Assembly (NCBI GenBank): GCA_043808235.1
Contig: JAZDFC010000092.1
Span: forward strand, 1-64,000
From: JAZDFC01 sp043808235
GTDB taxonomy: Bacteria; Bacteroidota; Ignavibacteria; Ignavibacteriales; Melioribacteraceae
Reading direction: 5' to 3'
DNA length: 64,000 nucleotides
The position numbers and the translations under genes are program-made. Every line of letters starts with the position of its first letter. The first letter of the stretch is position 1. Of this stretch, positions 45,401-51,762 are shown piece by piece. Under the pieces are notes generated by a model. The model saw nothing but the letters and a program-made list of their open reading frames with translations, searched no databases and was not told the origin of the DNA.

Positions 45401-45730
45401 AGTCGTAACATAATCGCCCATAGTGCCGCATACAATCCTTCCGTTGTTATAGTCAATACTTATCGCTTCTTCCATTACAGGTACTGAATATGTAATATCA
45501 ATACCTCCGTTGAGATGGGCGTTGTGTACAAGATCCGATTGTGAGATGAATACATTTCCATGTCCGTCGTCAGTGGCGCAGTTTATCCATCCGCCGAGAC
45601 CGTTAACTGGAATTATTGACAAAGGTACTTCATCGATAGAACCGCAAATAGAAAAATCAGTTTGATTTTTTTGAGCAAAAAGACTGGAAGACAATATCAA
45701 CAGAACAATAAAGTAAAATTTGGTTTTCAT
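42473..45730 (-). CDS. T9SS cargo, SICGSIDEVP-type paralogue 3 with RTX-like repeats
   Basis: 1085 residues: signal peptide (FIVLLILSSSLFAQ), propeller-like region (about 40-640), a basic stretch DTEKKRKKKRHAGG (near 670), and a beta-helix-like part with RTX nonapeptides (GSLGNDVLIGGSGVDNLSGG, SGNDYLYYGGNDQLNGGSGD). It ends with the EGYEPITYANFSQVI block and the T9SS sorting domain (about 990-1085, VKKMMILK). RTX repeats bind calcium and normally mark type I secretion, so the combination with a T9SS signal is notable. Close paralogue of the 20407 gene. The sorting domain carries the longest foreign insert (42655-42711). Confidence 0.84.
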   Translation of the reverse strand: MKTKFYFIVLLILSSSLFAQKNQTDFSICGSIDEVPLSIIPVNGLGGWINCATDDGHGNVFISQSDLVHNAHLNGGIDITYSVPVMEEAISIDYNNGRIVCGTMGDYVTTFLPGSSSAFVENFQYNLSGGIGIDRVDLDADYLYILEMNSNYYPDMIHILDWTNGPNSNEPIGSYHPTNTEIKDFKIDGNTIFIVGKFDGVDKLVVLDVTNKNNPVEAASVDIENATSVGFDDVYVFVGCKSQTGNDGLRVFLRSNIATVFRDVFRSLIDFDQIFIQGNRMFVRDGINLIVINITHYDTGVEPVVLGQAGFTDFSQWSFTIGGVVGNNLYFTDSGQFGIIDITSLAQIFLAGKFISPRVVWDLEMDNNRMVLVGDGIYSYNITDPADPQLISNGELDGAQKVFMYDNQCFVANNTFGMYIFDIDNLGTQVGHYVSKSPDQANFVDMAFNSAYCYAICDDNLEIFSRTEDEYPGGTWPRKLMSRTEIGAFASSVLLDGNFLYVAHENGLSIYNVMSPTDPTLFNTINIPGAAGLGKDENFYIVCNVENGSTYLSAYDAVTNPPTFLKKQNIADSAPLGIGFQKVMDLIDGLILVTIQNTVQSFVYIPESNEFAVGPIYTDDHGLDNIKAYAPPDDEKKIKNGYDDTEKKRKKKRHAGGARQSYGAKRLQMLGGTHAYFTGGKLIIASDDDIDIKIGRDSQGYVTINGQRAVDESGNPIPADQVTSIKFNDNGSYSNEIDFSDVNSTTFPNLPPNTLTENNTTVNCGGGNEKVIAGNSGVSITGSLGNDVLIGGSGVDNLSGGSGNDYLYYGGNDQLNGGSGDDTFINQPANSFSNNKNHSYSELVSKSNSAEDPIGLDDESGTDTLNFGQNPVNRKINLDLPGVAQTIDNIGLRIVLNAQIECFIGGDGVDVVTVKPLADAARYIDGGGSKATDTLYFDTDGLNAVDDGSTITVEGYEPITYANFSQVIVGDVIVNVEEYSVPTEFKLCQNYPNPFNPTTTIKYAVPSNPPLSPFIKGGSGEAEGDLVTLKIYDILGQEVTTLVNKEQKPGNYSVTFNAGGLASGVYFYRIHIKDFCNVKKMMILK
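42655..42711. repeat. 57-bp AAATCCCCC/GGGGGATTT hairpin repeat at the palindrome site
   Basis: Outer arms AAATCCCCC (42655-) and GGGGGATTT (-42711), with an inner hairpin CCCCCTTTAATAAAGGGGG and CGGCTTCGCCG between. Located in the sorting domain of the gene at 42473 and read NPPLSPFIKGGSGEAEGD. It is unrelated in sequence to the 28-bp element but occupies the same position in the protein. Confidence 0.85.
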
Positions 45731-45761
45731 TATTACTCCGTTATAATTATTTGTTTTGTAT

Positions 45762-47714
45762 CTATTTTAAAATGATCATCTTTTTCACATCGCTGAAATC
45801 ATTTGTCTGCAGCCGGTAAAAATAAACTCCCGAAGGCAATCCGCTTGCGTTGAATTCAACTGAATAGTATCCCGATCCGCCAAAGGCGGATTGTTCTTTG
45901 TTTAAAAGTGTCGCAACTTCACGTCCAAGCACATCATAAATTTTTAACGTAACATGTTGTAGAGACGCCATATATGGCGTCTCTACAGTGGGTACTGCAA
46001 ATTTAATAGTAGTAGATGAATTGAACGGGTTGGGAAAGTTTTGTTCAAGTCCGAAAGTTGAAGGGTGCAAGTCGCAAGTTACTTCCACGATATCCGAATA
46101 TGTGAAAGAACCATCTGTGTCAATTTGTTTTAAACGATAAGAATATTTTCGCGCTGTTATATCTTCATCAATAAACGAGTACTCTTTTAGTGAATTGCTG
46201 TTCCCACTTCCTTCCACAAAACCAATTGTTGAAAAACCTCCAAGGTTTGAGCCTTCTTTACTATTCGTTAAACCTTGGAGGTTTGTTGAACGCTCAACCT
46301 CAAATCCGTAATTATTCACTTCAGTTGCAGTCTGCCAGTATAGGATAACACCATCATTTGAAATGAAAGCAGTGAATGATACCAACTCAACTGGAACGGG
46401 TGTATCGGGATCTACTCCAATCGTCCATTCGTATGCACCTAAATCAATAGTAGTACTTTGAATACGGGTTTGTCCACGAATATCGGAAAGTTGAGAATTA
46501 TAACTGTTGTAGCCCACATTTTTGCATGGAGAATTTCCAGAAATACGATAATCTCCACCAACTGTATTTACAAATTGAGGATCGGAAGTAATATCATTAT
46601 TTGTAGCCGTAAATGTTCCACCCGCAAATACAAATACATTACCTGATGCGTTTCCATAACAAGAATAATTCAATGTAATTTTTGAACCACCTTCTTCAAT
46701 ATATAATTCATCTCCATCTGAGTTTGCTGAATTACCCCAAATGATACAGTTGTTGAGTGTTGTCGTATGAGAGGGATTACCGCTATTGTATATTCCTCCG
46801 CCTTTTCCACCGGAGGTCGTGTTTAATGCGATAGTGCAATTAATATATGTTGGCGAAGAAGATGAATTGACTATACCACCACCAGCTACACCGGCAGTAT
46901 TTGTTGAAAACAAACAATTAGTAAAAGTTGGAAAACCACCCCAATTCTCGATTCCACCTCCATTATTGCTGCTGTTCGACGAGAACGTACAGTTGACGAA
47001 GTTTGGAGAAGAACCATTATATATTCCGCCACCATCCCAAGCGCCGGTATTCGAAGTAAATGAACAATTAGTAAATGTTGAGATACAAGTATTCAGAATT
47101 GAAATCCCACCGCCAATAAGAGCATAGTTAAATGTAAATGTGCAATTAGTGATCGTAGGACTAGAATTGGAATTAAACATCCCACCGCCGGAATTAAGTT
47201 CTCCATCACCATTTGCATTCCCGTCTTTTATGGTAAAACCATCTAAAATGGCAGAACTTGTCAAACTTAAAGGAGACTGATGATAGAACACATGATAACA
47301 GTTGTCGGAGTTATTACCGACAGTACCAATATCGCCGCTTAAAATAGTTTCATTGGTCCCGCCAACACCATAATCATTACGATCAGTAAGTTCATCTTCT
47401 CCTCCTGCAAAGCCGCCGTAGATTGAAACTCCATCTTTCATTCGGAAATGAAAATCGCGATCGCCAATAATCACTAAATCATAAGGACTTGATGGTTTGT
47501 ATGTCCCTTTTGCCACCCATATTTGATCACCAGACGCTGCAGCAGTAAGAGCCGCTTGCAATCCTTCGTATGCATTATCCCAGTTTGTACCATTTTTCGA
47601 ACCCGCACCTGTCATAGTCACATAACGGGGGACTGCCATTGTATTTTGCATGAATAATCCTGCAAGGATAAACAGAGTATATAAAAACCAATTATATCTT
47701 TTTTTCTTAGTCAT
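45762..47714 (-). CDS. T9SS cargo, right-handed beta-helix protein
   Basis: 650 residues from the ATG at 47714 (TTGGAA precedes; a TTG four codons upstream is in frame). Signal peptide, then a pectate-lyase-like parallel beta-helix: WDNAYEGLQAALTAAASGDQ, IWVAKGTYKPSS, and many NCTF/NCSF repeats (FTNCSFTSNTGAWDGGGIYN, FVNCTFSSNSSNNGGGIENW). This is the 'choice-of-anchor Q' type. A fibronectin-like LVSFTAF...NNYGFEVERST block precedes the T9SS sorting domain (about 565-650, VKKMIILK). Three different hairpin repeats are embedded in frame (46234, 45959, 45875). Probably carbohydrate-binding or structural; no lyase residues were recognised. Confidence 0.86.
   Translation of the reverse strand: MTKKKRYNWFLYTLFILAGLFMQNTMAVPRYVTMTGAGSKNGTNWDNAYEGLQAALTAAASGDQIWVAKGTYKPSSPYDLVIIGDRDFHFRMKDGVSIYGGFAGGEDELTDRNDYGVGGTNETILSGDIGTVGNNSDNCYHVFYHQSPLSLTSSAILDGFTIKDGNANGDGELNSGGGMFNSNSSPTITNCTFTFNYALIGGGISILNTCISTFTNCSFTSNTGAWDGGGIYNGSSPNFVNCTFSSNSSNNGGGIENWGGFPTFTNCLFSTNTAGVAGGGIVNSSSSPTYINCTIALNTTSGGKGGGIYNSGNPSHTTTLNNCIIWGNSANSDGDELYIEEGGSKITLNYSCYGNASGNVFVFAGGTFTATNNDITSDPQFVNTVGGDYRISGNSPCKNVGYNSYNSQLSDIRGQTRIQSTTIDLGAYEWTIGVDPDTPVPVELVSFTAFISNDGVILYWQTATEVNNYGFEVERSTNLQGLTNSKEGSNLGGFSTIGFVEGSGNSNSLKEYSFIDEDITARKYSYRLKQIDTDGSFTYSDIVEVTCDLHPSTFGLEQNFPNPFNSSTTIKFAVPTVETPYMASLQHVTLKIYDVLGREVATLLNKEQSAFGGSGYYSVEFNASGLPSGVYFYRLQTNDFSDVKKMIILK
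45875..45891. repeat. 17-bp coding hairpin, second site in the sorting domain
   Basis: ATCCGCCAAAGGCGGAT, a perfect 7-bp stem with a 3-base loop. It lies where other genes read KEQKPGYYS or similar; this gene reads KEQSAFGGSGYYS, so the hairpin accounts for the extra residues. Confidence 0.8.
45959..45986. repeat. 28-bp coding palindrome, copy 8 (centre CGCCATATATGGCG)
   Basis: Identical to copies 2 and 3, read VETPYMASL in the sorting domain of the gene at 45762. The left flank in gene order (GTACCCACT) differs from that of copies 2 and 3. Confidence 0.95.
46234..46284. repeat. 51-bp coding hairpin (CCTCCAAGG type) outside the sorting domain
   Basis: Perfect 15-bp arms AAACCTCCAAGGTTT (46234-46248) and AAACCTTGGAGGTTT (46270-46284) around 21 bases. 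It is read in frame as NLQGLTNSKEGSNLGGF inside the fibronectin-like block of the gene at 45762, between ERST and STIGFVEGSG. Length is 17 codons. Confidence 0.88.
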
Positions 47715-47727
47715 GGTAATTTCCAAT

Positions 47728-49335
47728 TCATTTTAAAAGAATCATCTTCTTTGTTTCAGTGAACATGCCGCTTTTAATACAATAGAAATAAACTCCACTA
47801 GTTAGAGATGTTGCACCCGTCAAGCGCTGGGCAAGTTGCAACGTCTCTACGTAAACACCGGGGGATTTCAATTCATCAATGAGTGTCGCAACTTCACGTC
47901 CAAGCACATCATAAATTTTTAACGTAACATGTTGTAACCCACCCCTTTCGTTCCCCTCCCAAGAGGGGGAAACAGCCGCCGGAATGGAGTATTTTACTGT
48001 TGTTGTTGGATTGAAAGGATTGGGATAGTTCTGAAAAAGAAAGAAGCGATTCAGAATTGCCGGATCATAATTGATTTCATTTAACATCGAACGCATGTCA
48101 ACTATATACGCATCCACGCTTGTAACGGCGCTTATGTTTTCACTCCAATTGCTGCCGAAAATTATTCTTGTCCCGTCGCAGCTCACTGAAGCATGTGGTT
48201 CAGCCCAATATACGCTGTTGTCTCTATCGGGTGTTTCGGGTGAAAATCTCCGGCTGTGATGATGAGCTATTCTTTGAACATCTCCGCTGCCATCGAGTTT
48301 AAGCGCGAATATTTCATCTTCGAAGGGAAGCCAATTTGCTGCATCGTGAGTAAGCCGCGCTTCACCGTCGAATGTACTGATGAAACACCATTCGGAGCGT
48401 TCCTCGTTTCTGCATGAAATGTGTGAATCGAACTGCCACGAAAATTCTATGAGATTTGTTTCTGTGCCATCAGCCAATCGAAACTTTTTTACAAAAATAG
48501 AATTAGTATTCTCGTCGTAATAATCCATCACCAATACTTCATCTCCCGATGCGTCAATGGTTAAATCGCTATGTCCGGCGCCAAGAGGCTTTTGCCAAAT
48601 AAAATTGAAATTGCGGTCATATACTTCCACTCCTTCGAAACGTCCGGTTTCTGCTGTTGCGTAATCAACAACAACATAATTTCCATTTGTCGATATTGAC
48701 ACCCAATCGAAATCGGTTAGTGAAACGGGAAGCGCAAGTGTGGCGACAACAGAATTTTGTTGAATATCATATACGACAAGATCTTTGTAATGTGTATCGG
48801 TATCATAAGTTTGTCCAACGAACGCATAATATTTTGCATCCCGCGACAGGTTTCCTTCACCACGAGTATTTATCCATGTATATTCGGGGAATTCTCTCAA
48901 CTGTGTTATTTGCCCGGACTCGATATCATATGTAGATAACACATTATCCGATGCAAAAATTATCTGCTGCGGATTAGTTGGATGCCAGAAAATATCTTCA
49001 CCCCAAAGCCCGGGTAATTCTTTGATGTAGGAATATGAATTACCGTCAAATAAAAAACTTCTCCCGTCATCGCTGAATAAAAGCATTCTTGATTCATCGG
49101 CGTTCCATGCCTGCCGTTTTGAATATTGCGGGAAAAATCCTGGGGTTGGAAAATTTAATGCATCGGTAATTCTAATTACGTTCGTTCCAAATATCGGATC
49201 GGTATAATAAACGTCTGCATTTGGTTTTGCGAACTCCGGCTGGGGTAGAGCATCATGATTTGTAATCCATTGAGCTGACAATGGATGAACAGAAGTAAAT
49301 ACTATTCCAACGAGATATAAATATACTTTTCTCAT
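47728..49335 (-). CDS. T9SS cargo with TolB/WD40-like propeller
   Basis: 535 residues. Signal peptide (VGIVFTSVHPLSAQ). The body has TolB-like blades (NADESRMLLFSDDGRSFLFD, DIFWHPTNPQQIIFASDN, SRDAKYYAFVGQ, SNWSENISAVTSVDAYIVD) that read like an oligogalacturonide-lyase-type or dipeptidyl-peptidase-type propeller, without a catalytic domain following. The T9SS sorting domain is at about 430-535 (TKKMILLK). It is unusually long because it has two inserts: a C-rich hairpin at the usual site and a 50-bp split palindrome at a second site. It lies 13 bp upstream of the next gene's start. Confidence 0.83.
   Translation of the reverse strand: MRKVYLYLVGIVFTSVHPLSAQWITNHDALPQPEFAKPNADVYYTDPIFGTNVIRITDALNFPTPGFFPQYSKRQAWNADESRMLLFSDDGRSFLFDGNSYSYIKELPGLWGEDIFWHPTNPQQIIFASDNVLSTYDIESGQITQLREFPEYTWINTRGEGNLSRDAKYYAFVGQTYDTDTHYKDLVVYDIQQNSVVATLALPVSLTDFDWVSISTNGNYVVVDYATAETGRFEGVEVYDRNFNFIWQKPLGAGHSDLTIDASGDEVLVMDYYDENTNSIFVKKFRLADGTETNLIEFSWQFDSHISCRNEERSEWCFISTFDGEARLTHDAANWLPFEDEIFALKLDGSGDVQRIAHHHSRRFSPETPDRDNSVYWAEPHASVSCDGTRIIFGSNWSENISAVTSVDAYIVDMRSMLNEINYDPAILNRFFLFQNYPNPFNPTTTVKYSIPAAVSPSWEGNERGGLQHVTLKIYDVLGREVATLIDELKSPGVYVETLQLAQRLTGATSLTSGVYFYCIKSGMFTETKKMILLK
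47801..47850. repeat. Split palindrome at a second sorting-domain site, copy 9
   Basis: Left half GTTAGAGATGTTGCA (47801-47815, one extra base), 21-bp centre (47816-47836, starting CCCGTCAAGCGCT, ending GGGCAAGT) and right half TGCAACGTCTCTAC (47837-47850). It is read VETLQLAQRLTGATSL and sits between GVY and TSGVYFY, about 25 codons downstream of the usual site. Confidence 0.9.
47936..47973. repeat. C-rich hairpin repeat at the palindrome site of the 47728 gene
   Basis: AACCCACCCCTTTCG then TTCCCCTCCCAAGAGGGGG; stem CCCCTC/GAGGGG at 47953-47958 and 47963-47968. Same position and same left flank (ACATGTTGT) as the repeat at 40281 and evidently the same family. Confidence 0.8.
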
Positions 49336-49360
49336 ATTAACTCCCGGAAGAAAAAATTAT

Positions 49361-50833
49361 CTATTTCAGAAATAGAAGTTTTATAACTGCTGAAAAATTA
49401 CCGGCTTCGAATTTGCATAAATATATTCCGCTTGGGAATTTGGAAGCATCCCATTCAACTTCATAATTCCCGGGCACATGTTCTTTGTTTACGAGCGTGG
49501 TTATTTCTCTTCCAAGAACATCACATATCTTTAACGTAATGAGTTGTAGAGACGGGATATATCCCGTCTCTACAGTGGGTATTGCGTACCTAATTGTTGT
49601 TGTTGGATTGAACGGGTTGGGATAGTTCTGATAAAGTTTGAACTCAGCAGGCAATATTCCCGTATCATCAATATCCGTTAAAACCTCACTTGCATCAAAT
49701 GTTAATTCTTTGAAAGTAATAAAATCGGTTGATTCGCCATAAGGCACCCAAGCGCCGCCGCTTACTAAAAATATGTGTCCGCAATTATCGGGTGTAATAA
49801 CAAAATCTAATAGTCCAACCCCATACGGATGTTCGTGGTAGGGAATTAAATTGCTCGAATATTCACCTTGAAACGATCTCCAATTTATAGTTGGAGAAAA
49901 TCCTGCATGAGATGAAATTGAGAATGTATAATCCTCGGCAGAGAAGTAAAGGTTTTCCGACTTAAAAAAGGAGCCCATGTCTGCAAGAGCCGTAGGGTGT
50001 TTTTGCCATTCACTTCCCTCTTTAATAAAGTAATTGGATAATGAGCCACAAGATTTCTGCCAAAGATGAAGTTTCCCGTCATTCGAAATTCCAAGAATTG
50101 CCTGGTCGCCGATATTACCGTAACCATTTCCAACCCAATGAGTAAACTCTCTCTCCCAACCCTTGCCATTTTTAACAAATACAGAACAATAAGTCGAGTC
50201 CGGCGGGATAACATGCGTTACCGCAGCATAAAGAACATTATTAAATACGATAGGCGATATTACTCCACCGGAATTACTGAAACCATCGTCCACTGCTTCG
50301 TAATTCCACGAATTCCCGGACCAGTACGTATGTCTAAGTCCCCACTTCCATTCAGGCAGATAGATATACCAATAAAATATTCCAAGATTAGATCCGCTGT
50401 TTTTAATACATGTTATTCCGGGTACAACACCCACCGAATCTATCTTGGTTGCGGTCCATCCTTTAGCTGTTCGTTTGTAGCAAAATATCTCGTAATTTAA
50501 AGAGAGATACACCCAGGGATTTTTATTCTCATCCAACTGAATAGCTGAATAACCAGAGTAAGGTACATCAAGAGTTGCAATATCTTCCAAAAAAAATACC
50601 GAACCCGATGTGATAGCATATTTTAATACCGACGGCTCCGCATTTTTGGTGTAAAGATACGAAAGATGAATTGTACCCTCATCCTCAACGGCATCCAATC
50701 CGGTTACGCCGGAATAATAAGAGCCATATGTAATAGTAAAAGAGTCTATTGTAGTTGTATTGAAGTGGAGTTGTGCAGTAGATTTAGAAAGTATTAAAAT
50801 GAAGAACGCGAATATATATATAACTTTCTTCAT
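49361..50833 (-). CDS. T9SS cargo of unknown function (paralogue of the 29459 gene)
   Basis: 490 residues from the ATG at 50833 (GGGGTGATG upstream; a start five codons earlier is in frame). Signal peptide (VIYIFAFFILILSKSTAQ). The beta-rich body shares IDSF, GVTGLDAV, IHLSYLYT and the general order of blocks with the product of 29459-30904. The T9SS sorting domain is at about 405-490 (VIKLLFLK). First gene of the six-gene minus-strand cargo operon running to 37563; spacing to the next gene is 25 bp. Its 28-bp palindrome is followed by SLQLITLKICD, a degenerate version of the usual SLQHVTLKIYD. Confidence 0.82.
   Translation of the reverse strand: MKKVIYIFAFFILILSKSTAQLHFNTTTIDSFTITYGSYYSGVTGLDAVEDEGTIHLSYLYTKNAEPSVLKYAITSGSVFFLEDIATLDVPYSGYSAIQLDENKNPWVYLSLNYEIFCYKRTAKGWTATKIDSVGVVPGITCIKNSGSNLGIFYWYIYLPEWKWGLRHTYWSGNSWNYEAVDDGFSNSGGVISPIVFNNVLYAAVTHVIPPDSTYCSVFVKNGKGWEREFTHWVGNGYGNIGDQAILGISNDGKLHLWQKSCGSLSNYFIKEGSEWQKHPTALADMGSFFKSENLYFSAEDYTFSISSHAGFSPTINWRSFQGEYSSNLIPYHEHPYGVGLLDFVITPDNCGHIFLVSGGAWVPYGESTDFITFKELTFDASEVLTDIDDTGILPAEFKLYQNYPNPFNPTTTIRYAIPTVETGYIPSLQLITLKICDVLGREITTLVNKEHVPGNYEVEWDASKFPSGIYLCKFEAGNFSAVIKLLFLK
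49546..49573. repeat. 28-bp coding palindrome, copy 10 (centre CGGGATATATCCCG)
   Basis: Same sequence as copy 1; in the sorting domain of the gene at 49361, read VETGYIPSL. Confidence 0.95.
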
Positions 50834-51369
50834 GACATCACCCCGCAAGAAGAATTAGAAAATCATTTATTATGTGATAACTTCAAAAACTTCTTTTATA
50901 TAAAACGGATTATCGGTTATGCCGGTATTCTGGACAGAAAAAAGAGAAGAGGATTAACCAAAATTTTTTTTGACAATCCGAAATTGTCTGGCAACATTAA
51001 ATCGATAAACTGAACGATAACGCTACCTCGCCTTGTGGGAAGGGTTTAAGTGCAAGAGTTGAAAATCTATGAGAAGAACAACTCTTCCACGCAAGATGGG
51101 GTGAATAATAAAATTACAATGGCAACATAATTCTGTTTCTTTAGAATATCAATATGGGCGGGTACATAAAAATGCCGCTTACAATAGAAAGTTGCATTTC
51201 GAAAGTTATTTATAAAGGATAATTACAATTGTGTTTGTAACTATAAACTGTGCCCGAAATCTATGTGAATTTTTTAGAACAAAAATAAAATGTTGTAAAA
51301 GCAATCGGGACGCATTTGTAATTTTGTTAAGGTATAATTGGCGAAGAGAAAATTTTGAGAGATTATATT
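50834..51369. other. Intergenic region with an imperfect palindromic element
   Basis: A 536-bp gap that must contain the promoter of the six-gene cargo operon. Near 50972-50988 there is a small hairpin GACAAT/ATTGTC. At 51026-51102 an imperfect 75-bp inverted repeat has a perfect inner stem AAGAGTTG (51054-51061) with CAACTCTT (51079-51086). Its outer arms CTTGTGGGAAGGG and CTTCCACGCAAG are only partly complementary. No coding ORF or RNA gene recognised. Confidence 0.5.
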
Positions 51370-51642
51370 TTACTCCGCAAACATTTTGTATTGTTCATAC
51401 ATTGCCGCGGCAGAATCAAAATCGAATCGGGTGCGGATAAGGAACGCCTCATCTCGCTTGGCTTTCGGCAGTTCTTCCTCCCATTCCATGTTCGAATTTA
51501 GCACCTTGCCTGTAGTCATATCTTCTATTGCCCAGGAACCACCGGTGCTCTTCCTTGATTTCATTACAAGAAAAATTAGTCCGTCCAATTGAAATTTAAC
51601 GGCCCGTTCGAACCATTGTATCTTTTCTTTATCGCTGAGCAT
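51370..51642 (-). CDS. Small protein of unknown function
   Basis: 90 residues from the ATG at 51642 (a TTG two codons earlier is in frame). No signal peptide. It is hydrophilic with a hydrophobic centre (VKFQLDGLIFLVMKSRKSTGG, 21 residues at most) and a helical C-terminus (FDFDSAAAMYEQYKMFAE). It does not resemble a DNA-binding or toxin family I know. It follows the esterase region in reverse orientation order and is separated from it by the terminator at 51716. Coding status is moderate: good amino-acid composition but short. Confidence 0.5.
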   Translation of the reverse strand: MLSDKEKIQWFERAVKFQLDGLIFLVMKSRKSTGGSWAIEDMTTGKVLNSNMEWEEELPKAKRDEAFLIRTRFDFDSAAAMYEQYKMFAE

Positions 51643-51709
51643 ATTCAAAAATATTGTTTGTACTGCATTATCGGAAAAGAATCTGAAAAATTTAAATGGC
51701 TGAAGGAAT

Positions 51710-51742
51710 AAAAATCCGAAGCAGTTTTAAACGACTTCGGCT
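51710..51742 (-). terminator. Rho-independent terminator of the esterase gene
   Basis: Stem CCGAAG (51716-51721) with CTTCGG (51735-51740), extended by imperfect pairs; on the minus strand it is followed by ATTTTTAT. It lies 20 bp past the stop at 51763. Confidence 0.8.
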
Positions 51743-51762
51743 CTTTTAAGAAGGTTTATAAT

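Noticed and set aside
45666..45760. Repeated signal-peptide-like ends as tandem repeats
   Set aside because: Similarity at gene starts of the 20407, 40094 and 42473 genes is simply paralogy.
51231..51440. Plus-strand ORF of 69 codons in the 50.8-51.4 kb gap
   Set aside because: Cys- and Arg-rich, no ribosome binding site, and it runs antisense into the better-supported small gene at 51370-51642.
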